A program made the position numbers and the translations under genes. DNA of 52,606 nt, taken from assembly GCA_020846715.1 (NCBI GenBank), contig JADLDK010000058.1:1-52606 (forward strand), given 5' to 3'. How positions within the stretch are numbered: position 1 is the first letter of the stretch; every line of letters starts with the position of its first letter. Below are positions 44,319 to 52,606 of the stretch, piece by piece. Under the pieces are notes generated by a model that searched no databases, was not told where the DNA came from, and saw only the letters and a program-made list of their open reading frames with translations. This DNA is from Armatimonadota bacterium. GTDB lineage: Bacteria > Armatimonadota > UBA5829 > DSUL01.

Positions 44319-45521
44319 TCAGGCGGGTTGTACCTCTGAAGCCGATTTGATCTTGCGCTCTTCCCGGAAGAACAACAGAAATGCCACGGCGCAAAGCACA
44401 GTCAGGACGCAGGGCACAAGAAAGACCTGCTGCCAGTGGATGATGCCGTCGCTTGTGAACCAGTCCTGAGTGATGCCCGCGAGTCGGCTGCCAAGGAAGC
44501 GCCCAAAGCCGAGCACTACAATAGCGATCAAGCTCTGAGCTGAGGCTTTGATGTCCACCGGAGCAATCTGGTCAACATAAATAAACCCAACGACGAAGAA
44601 GAACACGTAGCAGATGCCGTGGAGGCTCAGCGCAGCCTCAATCAGCCAGAGTGGATGGCCGACGGCAAAAATAGCATACCGGAGCGGCCAGGCTATCACC
44701 CCAATAGCCAGCAGTTTTCGCGCGCCCATCTTCGGCAGCATGATAGGCAGCAGACCGGCCATGACGACGATTTCAGCAATCTGCGCAATAGTCATAACAG
44801 CCGGAATAGTCGCATCTGGCACGCCCAGATGGTTCAAGAACGGCGAAGTGAGCATGTAGTAGAACTCAAGCTCTGTTCCTACTACAAACGAGATGATCAT
44901 AAAGACTGTAAAGTTTGGATTCTTGAATAGCCGGAGCGCCTCAAGAAAGGCGAATGGATTTGTGCCTTCTCTTTTCGGTGGCGTGTGCGGGAGGAAGAAG
45001 GAGAAGAGCGCCAAAAGGATAGAAAACACGCCGGCCAGGTAGAGCAGGTCGGCTTTCACAGGCGCTAGCCCTCGCCACCCCGCCAACACCAGTCCTGCCG
45101 CGATCCATCCGATCGTGCCAAAGACGCGGACGTAGCCAAACTCCTTTTCAGAAGCCTGCATGTTTCTGAAACAGATCGAATTGGTCAACGCCAGAGTGGG
45201 CGCGTAAGCGATCGAGAACAGAGACATCCAGAGCACAATCTGACCGTAGTTCGTCGTCTGCGCCATCAAGAACATTGATATGCCGCTGACCAGCAAAAGG
45301 ACGAAAAGGAGTCTCTCCGTCGAGAAGTAGCGATCTGCCAGTTGTCCAAAGGGAATCGGCATGACCGCGCAGGCCAGGGGCAGAATACTGAAGATCACGC
45401 CGACCTGATTGCCGGTGAACTTCAGCTCAGCCAGATAGCTGGCCAGGACCACGCTCCACGCGCCCCAGACAGCGTACTCAAGAAACATCATGGCGCTCAA
45501 GCGCCAACGCAAACCACTCAT
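44319..45521 (-). CDS. MFS transporter, nucleoside:H+ symporter-like
   Basis: The 400-residue product has 12 predicted helices and a start typical of the NupG/XapB group (MMFLEYAVWGAWSVVLASYLAEL, then GVIFSILPLACAVMPIPFGQLADRYF). The motif GQLADRYF between helices 2 and 3 is a typical MFS loop. Nucleoside uptake is the family role but sugars are possible. The next gene upstream (an L-2-hydroxyglutarate oxidase-like gene) is divergent. Confidence 0.85.
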   Translation of the reverse strand: MSGLRWRLSAMMFLEYAVWGAWSVVLASYLAELKFTGNQVGVIFSILPLACAVMPIPFGQLADRYFSTERLLFVLLLVSGISMFLMAQTTNYGQIVLWMSLFSIAYAPTLALTNSICFRNMQASEKEFGYVRVFGTIGWIAAGLVLAGWRGLAPVKADLLYLAGVFSILLALFSFFLPHTPPKREGTNPFAFLEALRLFKNPNFTVFMIISFVVGTELEFYYMLTSPFLNHLGVPDATIPAVMTIAQIAEIVVMAGLLPIMLPKMGARKLLAIGVIAWPLRYAIFAVGHPLWLIEAALSLHGICYVFFFVVGFIYVDQIAPVDIKASAQSLIAIVVLGFGRFLGSRLAGITQDWFTSDGIIHWQQVFLVPCVLTVLCAVAFLLFFREERKIKSASEVQPA

Positions 45522-45752
45522 TAGAACTACCTCAGCAACAGTGTTTATCCAGCGCGCCCGTCAATCCCTGCGCGATAATGCGTTCCTGTCCATTTTCTTG
45601 ATTCGGCGCGGAATGCGTCATCTATGACACTCCGCCGACAGGTGTACGCACCGTTGTCCCTCCAAATCAGTGGCTGTCTCGGCGGGCGCATCAGGAGAGA
45701 CCTGTCATTGAGTAACGCAACTGCACGGCCTGCGGTGATAAACTCCCCAGAA

Positions 45753-46958
45753 ATGGCGCTTGAGCTAACAGATTTTCTTGTTATAGGTGGAGGAATCGTG
45801 GGTCTGACTACGGCTCTGGAGATCAGACGGCGTTTTCCAGAGCAGAGAGTTCTTGTGCTGGAAAAGGAGGCGCGTCTCGCTGCTCACGCCAGCGGGCGCA
45901 ACAGCGGCGTGCTCCACGCGGGCTTCTACTACACTTCTGACACTCTCAAAGCCCGTCTCACGCGAGAGGGCAATCTGCGGATGCAGAGTTACTGCCGGTC
46001 TAAAGGTCTTCCGTTGAACAGGTGCGGCAAGCTCGTAGTAGCGTCCAGCGAAGAAGATTTGTCTTCCCTCGAGATTCTGCTGGAGCGCGGGGCGAAAAAC
46101 GGGGTCTGCTTAGAAGATGTCTCCGACCAGGAGGCAAAAAAGATTGAACCCCGCGTCAAGACGCTCGGCAGGGCGCTATGGTCTCCGGATACTGCCACGG
46201 TCGATCCAGAGTCAGTCGTTGAATCGCTCGCCAACGACTGCCGCGAGCTTGGAATTGAGGTGCGTACGTCTTGTGCCTACAGTAGGCGCCTGAAAGACCG
46301 CATCCTGACCGACAGAGGTCCCCTCAGCGCGGGTTACGTCGTGAACTGCGCAGGGCTTTACGCCGACGTTGTCGCGTGGGACTTTGGGTTCGGCGCTCAG
46401 TACCAGATACTTCCGTTCAAAGGGCTTTTTCTCTATTCCAGTGAACCAGATCACGCGCTGCACACGAACGTCTATCCAGTCCCAAACCTCAGGAATCCGT
46501 TTCTGGGCGTCCATTTCACAGTGACTGTTGATGGCCGCCACAAGATCGGTCCGACTGCCATCCCCTGTCTCTGGAGGCAACAGTACGGATGGTTCGATCA
46601 CTTTCGAATGAGTGAGGCGTGTGAGGCTGCGCGTTCTATTGGAGGCTTGTTGTTGCGGGGTGGTTTTGATTTTCGAGGGCTGGCCACGGAGGAGATTAGA
46701 AAATACTATCGTCCCTATCTCGTCTCACAGGCCGCCCGGCTGCTTGAGGGTGTGGATGTGGCCAACTACCGGGTCTGGGGACGTCCGGGAATTCGCGCTC
46801 AGCTTTTGGACCGCCACAGTCGCAAACTCGTGATGGATTTCGTGCTGGAAGGGGATAGCGGCTCCTTTCACGTGCTGAACGCTGTTTCGCCCGCCTTCAC
46901 CTGTGCGTTTTCATTCGCTGAAACCATTGTAGACCGGATACAGAAGTGTCTGGCGTAG
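45753..46958 (+). CDS. FAD-dependent L-2-hydroxyglutarate oxidase-like protein
   Basis: The 401-residue product has the FAD dinucleotide-binding start DFLVIGGGIVGLTTALEIRRRF, EKEARLAAHASGRNSGVLHAGFYY and a C-terminal segment HVLNAVSPAFTCAFSFAETI. These match LhgO, which oxidises L-2-hydroxyglutarate to 2-oxoglutarate. ATG 45753 gives the family's usual length; a GTG at 45735 or a longer start at 45624 are alternatives, and no Shine-Dalgarno is strong. It is divergent from the MFS gene. Confidence 0.87.
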   Translation: MALELTDFLVIGGGIVGLTTALEIRRRFPEQRVLVLEKEARLAAHASGRNSGVLHAGFYYTSDTLKARLTREGNLRMQSYCRSKGLPLNRCGKLVVASSEEDLSSLEILLERGAKNGVCLEDVSDQEAKKIEPRVKTLGRALWSPDTATVDPESVVESLANDCRELGIEVRTSCAYSRRLKDRILTDRGPLSAGYVVNCAGLYADVVAWDFGFGAQYQILPFKGLFLYSSEPDHALHTNVYPVPNLRNPFLGVHFTVTVDGRHKIGPTAIPCLWRQQYGWFDHFRMSEACEAARSIGGLLLRGGFDFRGLATEEIRKYYRPYLVSQAARLLEGVDVANYRVWGRPGIRAQLLDRHSRKLVMDFVLEGDSGSFHVLNAVSPAFTCAFSFAETIVDRIQKCLA

Positions 46959-47067
46959 AATTGTGCGGGTGGGCGCTGGCGTTTGTGGACGAATTGGGTT
47001 ACCGTGTAACAGGGTGCAAGAGGTCCCATCAAGACTTCAGTACCCATTCCGAAAGGAGCCAACCCAC

Positions 47068-47388
47068 GTGAACAAAGCTTTGTGTCTGCTGGCCATTGTG
47101 ACTGTATTGCTGGCCGCAGGCTGCGGGTCCAACTCCGCAAAACCCTCAACGTCTGAATCATCTACCCAGGGAACCGTTTCACAAACCGCCTCCCATACAG
47201 ATGTGCCTGCCGACAAGAATCTCTCCGATTATTGCAGGGTGTGTTATGTTATGAGCGGGCACGTGATGCCGCCGAAAGAGGATGGTAAACACAAGCTGGT
47301 CAAGAATGGACGCGAGTACCATTTCTGCTCAGACTGGTGCCGGGACGAGTTTCAGAAGCAGCCTGACAAGTACCTGCTCAAGAACTAG
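47068..47388 (+). CDS. YHS-type metal-binding lipoprotein
   Basis: The 106-residue product has a lipoprotein signal with the box LAAGC (cysteine 19) after a hydrophobic stretch. A low-complexity S/T-rich linker follows, then a YHS-like domain: CRVC, then YHFCSDWCRDEFQKQPDKYL. YHS domains are small metal-binding modules of heavy-metal transport and sensing. The GTG start at 47068 has AAAGGAG nine bases upstream. Expected location is the membrane face exposed to the outside or periplasm. A role in copper or other metal binding is inference. Confidence 0.85.
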   Translation: MNKALCLLAIVTVLLAAGCGSNSAKPSTSESSTQGTVSQTASHTDVPADKNLSDYCRVCYVMSGHVMPPKEDGKHKLVKNGREYHFCSDWCRDEFQKQPDKYLLKN

Positions 47389-47471
47389 TACCGTGTCTTC
47401 CTTTTCTGCTGAGTCTGGGAACCGTCACTACACGGGTGGTAACCTCTTATGAAGGAGTTCGCGCAACACCA

Positions 47472-48329
47472 ATGATTAATTCGTCACTGCTTCCAACCGA
47501 CAAAGATATGGCGTTTTATCGCGAGAATGGGTGGTGGGCATCCGGAAAAGTCATATCTGATGACCTTATCGAGCGCATGCACACGGCGATGGATCGCGTC
47601 TTTGACGGGGAATATGAGACTGGCAGGGAGCCGCTGCGGTCCTGGAATAAGGCCGATGGAGACCCCAGAGTGGTGCGCAAAATTGACTATGCGTACCAGG
47701 CGAACAATACCATCCGTGAGCTACTTATGAATGAGACAGTTGCGGCAATCGGGGCGCGGCTTGCCGAAACGCCTGCTGTGCGTCTGTGGCACGATCAACT
47801 TCTCTACAAGCCCGGCCATTCTACAGGGAAAGGAAATGTCGGATGGCATCAGGACTATATGTACTGGCAGTGCACGACACCTGCCGACATGCTTACGGCG
47901 TGGATTGCGCTTGTGGACGTTGATGAGACTAACGGCTGTCTGCAAATGATCCCGGGAAGCCACAAGTGGAGTCTTATTGAGGATTTGAGCTTCTTCGACC
48001 CCGATATCGACCGGCAGATGGAAAAGATTAGGCGATATGGTGAGCAGCACGGACAGCCGGATGCTGCGCCTGTCACGGTGCCTCTAAAAGCCGGGGAAGT
48101 AAGTTTTCACCACTGTCTCACTTTGCACGGGAGCGGCCCAAACATGACTTCCAGCCCGAGACGCTCCTACGTTGCGCACATGATGCCCGATCATATTCGG
48201 CGGCGTGTCGGGACGCCTGGGGATGCTCACCACAACTGCCTGTTGTTCAATGGCGCGGACGGTGATTTGTGGCGCGGGGACGATTTCCCCGTCCTGTTCC
48301 CCCAGCACGCTGAGCAAACTGCAGCATGA
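47472..48329 (+). CDS. Phytanoyl-CoA dioxygenase-family protein (Fe(II)/2-oxoglutarate)
   Basis: The 285-residue product has the facial-triad residues H126 and D128 in GWHQDYMYW and a distal histidine in FHHCLTLHGSGPN, with arginine RRSYVAHMM for 2-oxoglutarate binding. This is the PhyH double-stranded beta-helix oxygenase layout. Substrates of bacterial members are varied (small molecules, antibiotics, phosphonates). ATG 47472 is preferred; AAGGAG at 47451 is rather far, and a GTG at 47436 would add 12 residues. The glycosidase gene follows 30 bases later, so the two may be co-transcribed. Confidence 0.88.
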   Translation: MINSSLLPTDKDMAFYRENGWWASGKVISDDLIERMHTAMDRVFDGEYETGREPLRSWNKADGDPRVVRKIDYAYQANNTIRELLMNETVAAIGARLAETPAVRLWHDQLLYKPGHSTGKGNVGWHQDYMYWQCTTPADMLTAWIALVDVDETNGCLQMIPGSHKWSLIEDLSFFDPDIDRQMEKIRRYGEQHGQPDAAPVTVPLKAGEVSFHHCLTLHGSGPNMTSSPRRSYVAHMMPDHIRRRVGTPGDAHHNCLLFNGADGDLWRGDDFPVLFPQHAEQTAA

Positions 48330-48359
48330 GCTGCTTTTGCCGAATACAGTTGACGGTCA

Positions 48360-50384
48360 GTGGATATTAAGAAAAGACCCGTTACCGGTGGTTATACGGT
48401 TGGCAATTTTGGAATCTGCGCGCAGATAAACTCCAGCGGGGAGTTTCTCTCCGGCGTTCTAATCAATCCCTCCAGAGAGGGACCCTGGCTGGAAGAAGCG
48501 CCTGCTGGCAGCCTCACTGTCTGCGCCGCAGATAGTTCTCTGCGGACAAGTGAGTTTGCTGAGATACAGACACAGATCGCGTTTCCTTTCGCCTCTACAT
48601 CCCTCACTGACTCTCGCCTGCCAGCACTCCGGCTGGAAATCCAGACGTTTGCGCCGATCGCTGCTGGCGATGCGTTCATCAGCAGCCTCCCGGTACTGAT
48701 CAGCACTCTGACGCTTCACAACAGCGCCGACTGCGAACAAGCGGTGGAGTTGCGTTTTGCTCTGCAGGCGACGGATGAGCTCAGTTCAGCGCGCGCGCTT
48801 CTGTGTGGATTTACGGACGCACAGAGTCCAGACGCCGCCCCCGGGTCAAATGTCGCTGTGACTGTGCCGGCCGGTGCGCAGCGCAGTGTCCGTTTTGTCT
48901 ATGCAGCCTTCGACTCCGAAGGTTTTTACGCTCAACAGTTAAGCTCCGTCCAGGATCTGGTGCGTTATGTGGACGGGCGCTACTTCGAGCTACTCGAGCG
49001 CACACACACATTTTCACGCCTGATACCCTCGACGGGCGATGTGGAGATTGACCGGTGGATGCGCTGGTACTTGCCTGCGGCAATCTATCTGACACGGATA
49101 ACTCGCAACATGGTGATCACTATGGGATATTGCGAGTTCAATCAGCGTGACTCGTACTGGACAAGCTGGGTGCATCTGGTATTCTGGCCTGATCTGGAGC
49201 TTCAGATGCTGCAGGAGACGGCCCGCCACATGCGCCCTGATGGAAAGATTCCAACGACTATTCTTCCAGTAATCGAGCGCGAAGACGATCTCGACATCAA
49301 CTGCTATTTTGTGTTGCGTGTCTGGCGGTACTGGCGTTTCTGGCGCGATGGTCGGGTTGTCCTGGATTTGTGGCCAGCTGTGCGAAAAGCTCTGGAGTGG
49401 CTCAAAGCTCGGGATACAGACGCAGACGCCCTGATAGAGCAGCAATCGTACTGGGCAGACTGGAAGGACGTGCCTGGTGTCGAAGGACGCAAGCTGGCGC
49501 CGCATTTCGAGTTTACCTGGCTCGGTGCTCTCAGGGGCGCCTCGGAGATGTTGGAGGCTATTGGCAATGCCGATGAAGCTCGCGAGTACTCGGACCTGGC
49601 TGACCGCGTAGATCAGGCTGTTAACCGGAGTGTGTCGGAGGGTGGCTTGTGGACAGGTGACTTCTACACGACTCAGTGGAGGGATGGCAGAGAGGATGCG
49701 CACGTTCAGCAGGACCAGCTTGTCGGAGCCGCCTGGGACCTCATACCCCCGGAGCGTCTTGGCAGGATATATCAGTCGCTGACGCCTAATGAGACGCCCT
49801 GGGGTGTCAGGGACACCTACCCCTACCGCAATCCATCGAACAACGAACCGGGAGATTACCATAACGGAGGTGTCTGGCCTTTCCTGAACTTTATGGATGC
49901 GCTCGGTCGTTATAAGGCAGGATATCCCGAGCAGGCCAGTGAGATAATCCGCAGGGTGGGGCGCGGCGATCTGGAAGCCCACGGCGATTTCACTCCGCAT
50001 GAGTATATGGATGGAGAAACAGGCGAAAATCGCGGGCCCACAATTCAGGGTTGGAACGCGGATATTTTTGCGGCAATCCTTTGGGGAGCGCTCGGAGTGG
50101 AAGTGCTGGAGAACGATGTGATACAGATTGCTCCTCACCTGCCTGTTGAGAGTTCTTTTGAGACAGCTGTTGTGCTTCCGCAGGGAGTCATCTGGCTGGA
50201 GCAGAAGGGGGGCAGTGCATATCGCACATTGCGGATTCGCTCAGAAGCGGACTCTGATATGGCGCTGCGCATCGGATTGTGCACGCGCAAGCCGCAGGAA
50301 GCGGCCGTCAAACTCGGCTCAGAATACATCACCTGGAAAAGCGCGGAGCTTTCAGCCGGCACTCAGATTGAACTGAGTTTTTGA
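48360..50384 (+). CDS. GH116-like glycoside hydrolase, (alpha/alpha)6 type
   Basis: The 674-residue product has an N-terminal beta-sandwich domain (residues 1-200, with FAPIAAGDAFISSLPVLISTL, like the GBA2 N-domain) and an (alpha/alpha)6-barrel catalytic region (about 230-590) with YWTSWVHLVFWPDLELQML, MRPDGKIPTTILPV, YWADWKDVPG and EPGDYHNGGVWPF. There is no signal peptide, so the enzyme is probably cytoplasmic. The fold matches GH116/amylo-alpha-1,6-glucosidase-like proteins; the substrate is unknown. The GTG start at 48360 follows an in-frame stop at 48351 and has no strong Shine-Dalgarno; translation may be coupled to the PhyH gene. Confidence 0.82.
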   Translation: MDIKKRPVTGGYTVGNFGICAQINSSGEFLSGVLINPSREGPWLEEAPAGSLTVCAADSSLRTSEFAEIQTQIAFPFASTSLTDSRLPALRLEIQTFAPIAAGDAFISSLPVLISTLTLHNSADCEQAVELRFALQATDELSSARALLCGFTDAQSPDAAPGSNVAVTVPAGAQRSVRFVYAAFDSEGFYAQQLSSVQDLVRYVDGRYFELLERTHTFSRLIPSTGDVEIDRWMRWYLPAAIYLTRITRNMVITMGYCEFNQRDSYWTSWVHLVFWPDLELQMLQETARHMRPDGKIPTTILPVIEREDDLDINCYFVLRVWRYWRFWRDGRVVLDLWPAVRKALEWLKARDTDADALIEQQSYWADWKDVPGVEGRKLAPHFEFTWLGALRGASEMLEAIGNADEAREYSDLADRVDQAVNRSVSEGGLWTGDFYTTQWRDGREDAHVQQDQLVGAAWDLIPPERLGRIYQSLTPNETPWGVRDTYPYRNPSNNEPGDYHNGGVWPFLNFMDALGRYKAGYPEQASEIIRRVGRGDLEAHGDFTPHEYMDGETGENRGPTIQGWNADIFAAILWGALGVEVLENDVIQIAPHLPVESSFETAVVLPQGVIWLEQKGGSAYRTLRIRSEADSDMALRIGLCTRKPQEAAVKLGSEYITWKSAELSAGTQIELSF

Positions 50385-50492
50385 TTGTATCAATTAGGAA
50401 ACTGGTGCGTGCGCAAGAGAGACGCTTCTGCGACACGCCCGGTCAATCTTTCAGCAGTTTTTAGGACTGCGTAACCAACCAGAGAACAAGCT

Positions 50493-50720
50493 ATGCCAAT
50501 TTATGAGTTCACGTGTAAAAACTGCAAAGAGCCCTTTGAGAAGCTCTGCTCAATGAATGCAGATGACTCCAAAGTCTCCTGTCCCCATTGTGGGTCCAGG
50601 GGAGCTTTGCGTCAGCTTTCAACCTTCTTCTCTTCAAGTAAGTCCGCCAGTGGGGCGGTATCGAGCTCTGGAGGTTCTGGAGGAGGGTGCTGCGGCGGCG
50701 GTTGCTGCCACACACACTGA
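50493..50720 (+). CDS. FmdB-family zinc ribbon protein
   Basis: The 75-residue product begins MPIYEFTCKNCKEPFEKL, with a C-x2-C, then CPHCGS, a zinc ribbon, and ends in a glycine- and cysteine-rich tail (GGGCCGGGCCHTH). This is the FmdB/CxxC-CxxC-SSSS regulatory-protein family. Such small proteins are common and of unclear role. There is no strong Shine-Dalgarno before the ATG. It converges with the response-regulator gene. Confidence 0.9.
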   Translation: MPIYEFTCKNCKEPFEKLCSMNADDSKVSCPHCGSRGALRQLSTFFSSSKSASGAVSSSGGSGGGCCGGGCCHTH

Positions 50721-50733
50721 CCAGATGCGGGAA

Positions 50734-50761
50734 GGCCCGGAGGCGCTGCGCTCCCCGGGCC
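50734..50761. terminator. Probable bidirectional hairpin terminator
   Basis: GGCCCGG (50734-50740) pairs with CCGGGCC (50755-50761) around a partly paired loop, between two converging genes. There is no T run on either side, so termination is not certain. Confidence 0.4.
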
Positions 50762-50796
50762 ATCAGGAAATCTGCGTTGTGTTGTTGTGTAAGGCG

Positions 50797-51801
50797 CTAT
50801 CCCGCCAGCGCCAGATGCTGTAGGAGCGCTCTTCGCAGGTTGGGATCGGGATCGGTGAACTGGAGCGCCAGCTTCCACTCTTCGCGGCTAGAAGAGTCCT
50901 GCCTGGTGCAGCGTAGAACCTGTCCAGCGCATTTGATGCTGTCCAGATGCAGGATGGCGCTGGATTCCACATGCAGGACTTGTCCTGGCTCTACGGGCGC
51001 CCCGGCGATGATACTCATTCCACCCACGCCAACGTCTTCCGTGTAGCCGTCACGCACAGCGCTGTCGCTTTCGCCTTGGAATCTGACCGGCGCCTTAACT
51101 CCGACACGCGGGTACTTGCGGCGTTGGATGCGGTACATCACCTGGGGAAGATGTAAAACCAGCTCGCGGTCCTGCTGAGTCGCCTCGACCGCGCTTGTGA
51201 AGCGGTACATTGCGTCCATCGCGCCAATTCGCGCCTCTACCTGCCCCTGGCTCTTGAGTGTAGCTGCGTCTTCAGGCTCACTCAGCTCCACATTCAGCCT
51301 GGAATCCACACGCTTTACCAGACGAGCCTGATAGGTGTGCGTAGCGTCCTCTGAGATAGCCAGTGTCAACTTCTGCCCGGGGCGAAACAAGCCGGAGCCG
51401 TCCACAACGGTGGATTGAGCACTGATGGAGCGGGCTTCTGTGGATGTGTTCTGAACAAGCATCACCAGCCTGTCCAGGTCGAAGGGTTTGCTGATGAAAG
51501 CCGAAGCGCCGCGTGAGCGGGCGCGTGATTCTGCGTCTGTGTTTTCACAGGCGGTCATCACAATTACGGGAACTTCGGAGTTGATCTTGCGGATCTTTTC
51601 CAGCGCTTCGAGACCGTCGAGTTTGGGCAGGATCAAGTCCAGCAGCACCAGATCAAACTGCCGTTCCTGCACCTTCTCCACAGCCTGCTGCCCATCGTGG
51701 ACGGTCATAACCTCGTAGCCGCTCTTGGTGAGCTTTGCATCGAGTATTCTGCAGAGATTCACCTCGTCGTCCACTACTAAAATGTTGCCTCGTGAGAGCA
51801 T
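50797..51801 (-). CDS. Response regulator with PilZ domain (REC-YcgR-like-PilZ)
   Basis: The 334-residue product has a receiver domain at 1-120 with D11/D12, phosphoacceptor D55 (in LVLLDLILPK), T83 and K105. A YcgR-like beta-barrel middle (about 130-220) follows, then a C-terminal PilZ domain whose RxxxR motif is RRKYPR near residue 230. The second PilZ motif, usually (D/N)xSxxG, reads DVGVGG, so the serine is glycine. PilZ binds cyclic di-GMP, so the protein may link phosphorelay and c-di-GMP control of motility or surface polysaccharide. The partner kinase is not in the window. The ATG start at 51801 has GAGGAGG 14 bases upstream, a rather long distance. Confidence 0.88.
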   Translation of the reverse strand: MLSRGNILVVDDEVNLCRILDAKLTKSGYEVMTVHDGQQAVEKVQERQFDLVLLDLILPKLDGLEALEKIRKINSEVPVIVMTACENTDAESRARSRGASAFISKPFDLDRLVMLVQNTSTEARSISAQSTVVDGSGLFRPGQKLTLAISEDATHTYQARLVKRVDSRLNVELSEPEDAATLKSQGQVEARIGAMDAMYRFTSAVEATQQDRELVLHLPQVMYRIQRRKYPRVGVKAPVRFQGESDSAVRDGYTEDVGVGGMSIIAGAPVEPGQVLHVESSAILHLDSIKCAGQVLRCTRQDSSSREEWKLALQFTDPDPNLRRALLQHLALAG

Positions 51802-52128
51802 TACAGCGGGTCTAGCCTCCTCGCGTTACTGAGCCATTGCGAGTCACCGTTAGAGCAAACGGAGGCGTGGGGTGTTGGGCAGTACACTCTCACGCGCATC
51901 TCTGCGCTCGCTCCTCCACTTCGGTTAGGTGCAAGAAGTGTGCCAATTCCGTGATCGGTTTACGCTGCGGGAGAAAACAGGACAAACACTCGAAAACGAC
52001 CGCATTTCAGATGTCCACAGTGCCCTGTCCAGCGCGTGGTGATTTTTCCGCCGTTCTCGAATACACTGCTCACTATGCATCTTCCATTTCCGGAAAAGGA
52101 CGCACCGCGCGGAGAACTGGGGCAAGCG
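51802..52128. other. Gene-free stretch upstream of the regulator gene
   Basis: About 327 bases with no gene that I can support. It should hold the promoter of the response regulator on the minus strand, but I could not identify clear boxes. Longer open frames here are shadows with no Shine-Dalgarno or conserved features. Confidence 0.4.
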
Positions 52129-52365
52129 ATGAAGATTACAGCTTACTGCCGTGGAGGCATCGGAGTTCCTCTGGTGTTTCAGGGAAGCGCTGAAGAGATA
52201 GCCCGGCAGCTTCACTTCGAGTTTCCAGAGTTTGAGAAAACGTCTCATGCGCGCGCTTTCACGTTCATCGGCCGGCGTCGTGGAGGGTCCGGGACTTTCG
52301 ACATCTACGTACGCTACGGACTGGGTGGAGAGGAACTGGAAAAAGCCTGGACGGCGCTGCGTTAG
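52129..52365 (+). CDS. Small hypothetical protein
   Basis: A 78-residue product (MKITAYCRGGIGVPLVFQGS, then EEIARQLHFEFPEFEKT and a strand-rich TFIGRRRGGSGTFDIYVRYGL end) with an alpha/beta pattern. An in-frame ATG at 52075 would add 18 residues. The Shine-Dalgarno is weak for both. No family recognised. Confidence 0.5.
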   Translation: MKITAYCRGGIGVPLVFQGSAEEIARQLHFEFPEFEKTSHARAFTFIGRRRGGSGTFDIYVRYGLGGEELEKAWTALR

Positions 52366-52386
52366 TGGACGCTTTTCGCCTCTCTG

Positions 52387-52509
52387 ATGGCGACCAAAAG
52401 CGGTGGCAGTCATCAGGAGCGGTTCACCCTGGTGGTTGGTGGTGAGATCGCCGTCCAGGCTTTGGAGGAATTACAGGAGAAAGACGCCCTGAAAGAGGGC
52501 TTGCGGTAG
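52387..52509 (+). CDS. Possible 40-residue small protein
   Basis: ATG 52387 to TAG 52507-52509 encodes 40 residues ending in a helical EIAVQALEELQEKDALKEGLR. It is in the same frame as the preceding hypothetical protein, 21 bases after its stop. There is no Shine-Dalgarno. The helical, charged composition is gene-like, but evidence is thin. From 52510 to the end of the window nothing is assigned. Confidence 0.3.
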   Translation: MATKSGGSHQERFTLVVGGEIAVQALEELQEKDALKEGLR

Positions 52510-52606
52510 TGCTGAGAAGAGTTTGACGTTATCTGCAGATGTCACCCTGCATTTGCGCAGGCAGCTCGTGGAGAGGTGTCTTGGTCAGGATTAGAATTGG
52601 CAATAC

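Noticed and set aside
49014..50138. A 374-codon open frame antisense to the GH116-like gene
   Set aside because: Same reason: the plus-strand protein has recognisable motifs throughout, the antisense one has none.

Overview
The window looks like a chromosomal segment of a free-living bacterium with a moderately high GC content (roughly 55% by eye). Armatimonadota, or a related PVC/FCB-like lineage, is my best guess. The reasons are a PEP-CTERM protein, a single-pilin-like protein with a [10 protein letters not shown] leader, a secreted beta-propeller with an OB-like tail, a CBM9-type protein, ThyX as the only thymidylate synthase seen, and frequent TTG starts. There is no rRNA, so the assignment is inference. 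Apart from two tRNAs (Gln-UUG and His-GUG) the segment is almost all protein coding. I saw no transposase, integrase, CRISPR array or other sign of recent insertion.

Layout. 1-9 kb: secreted and envelope proteins (CBM9-like fragment, PEP-CTERM protein, propeller enzyme-like protein, a duplicated-domain secreted protein) around a minus-strand trio of SNF2/SWIM helicase, MBL hydrolase and thyX. 9.0-10.6 kb: a compact plus-strand cassette of XRE regulator, ImmA/IrrE-like metallopeptidase with HExxE instead of HExxH, a 54-residue four-cysteine miniprotein, a perfect hairpin and a BON-like protein. 10.6-22.1 kb: a long minus-strand housekeeping run (rqcH; then ADP-ribosylglycohydrolase, gmk, coaBC, metK, priA, def, fmt, coiled-coil protein). 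22.3-30.5 kb: a plus-strand housekeeping run (tRNA-Gln, glmU, prs, pth, mtaB, HIT protein, rpsU, ybeY, a DgkA-PAP2 fusion, a CNNM/CorC-type protein).

30.5-34.3 kb: pheA (minus), then accD-accA with a long leader, then a four-helix membrane protein. 34.4-38.1 kb: pseudopilin-like protein, secreted propeller, tRNA-His and a membrane-anchored protein. 38.1-42.2 kb: glycosyltransferase, UbiA-family prenyl-phosphate phosphoribosyltransferase, Gfo/Idh/MocA oxidoreductase and a TPR protein with an unusual leader-peptide-like tail. 42.2-52.6 kb: DUF711/ACT pair, MFS nucleoside-type transporter, LhgO-like oxidase, YHS lipoprotein, PhyH-type dioxygenase, GH116-like glycosidase, FmdB-type zinc ribbon, a REC-PilZ regulator and small unknown genes.

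The best candidates for something undescribed are the XRE/ImmA(HExxE)/miniprotein/BON cassette (possibly an IrrE-DdrO-like stress switch with extra parts), the TPR protein with a RiPP-leader-like C-terminus, and priA, whose conserved-looking N-terminus has no ATG, GTG or TTG start. All functional statements come from reading motifs by eye; no database search was possible.
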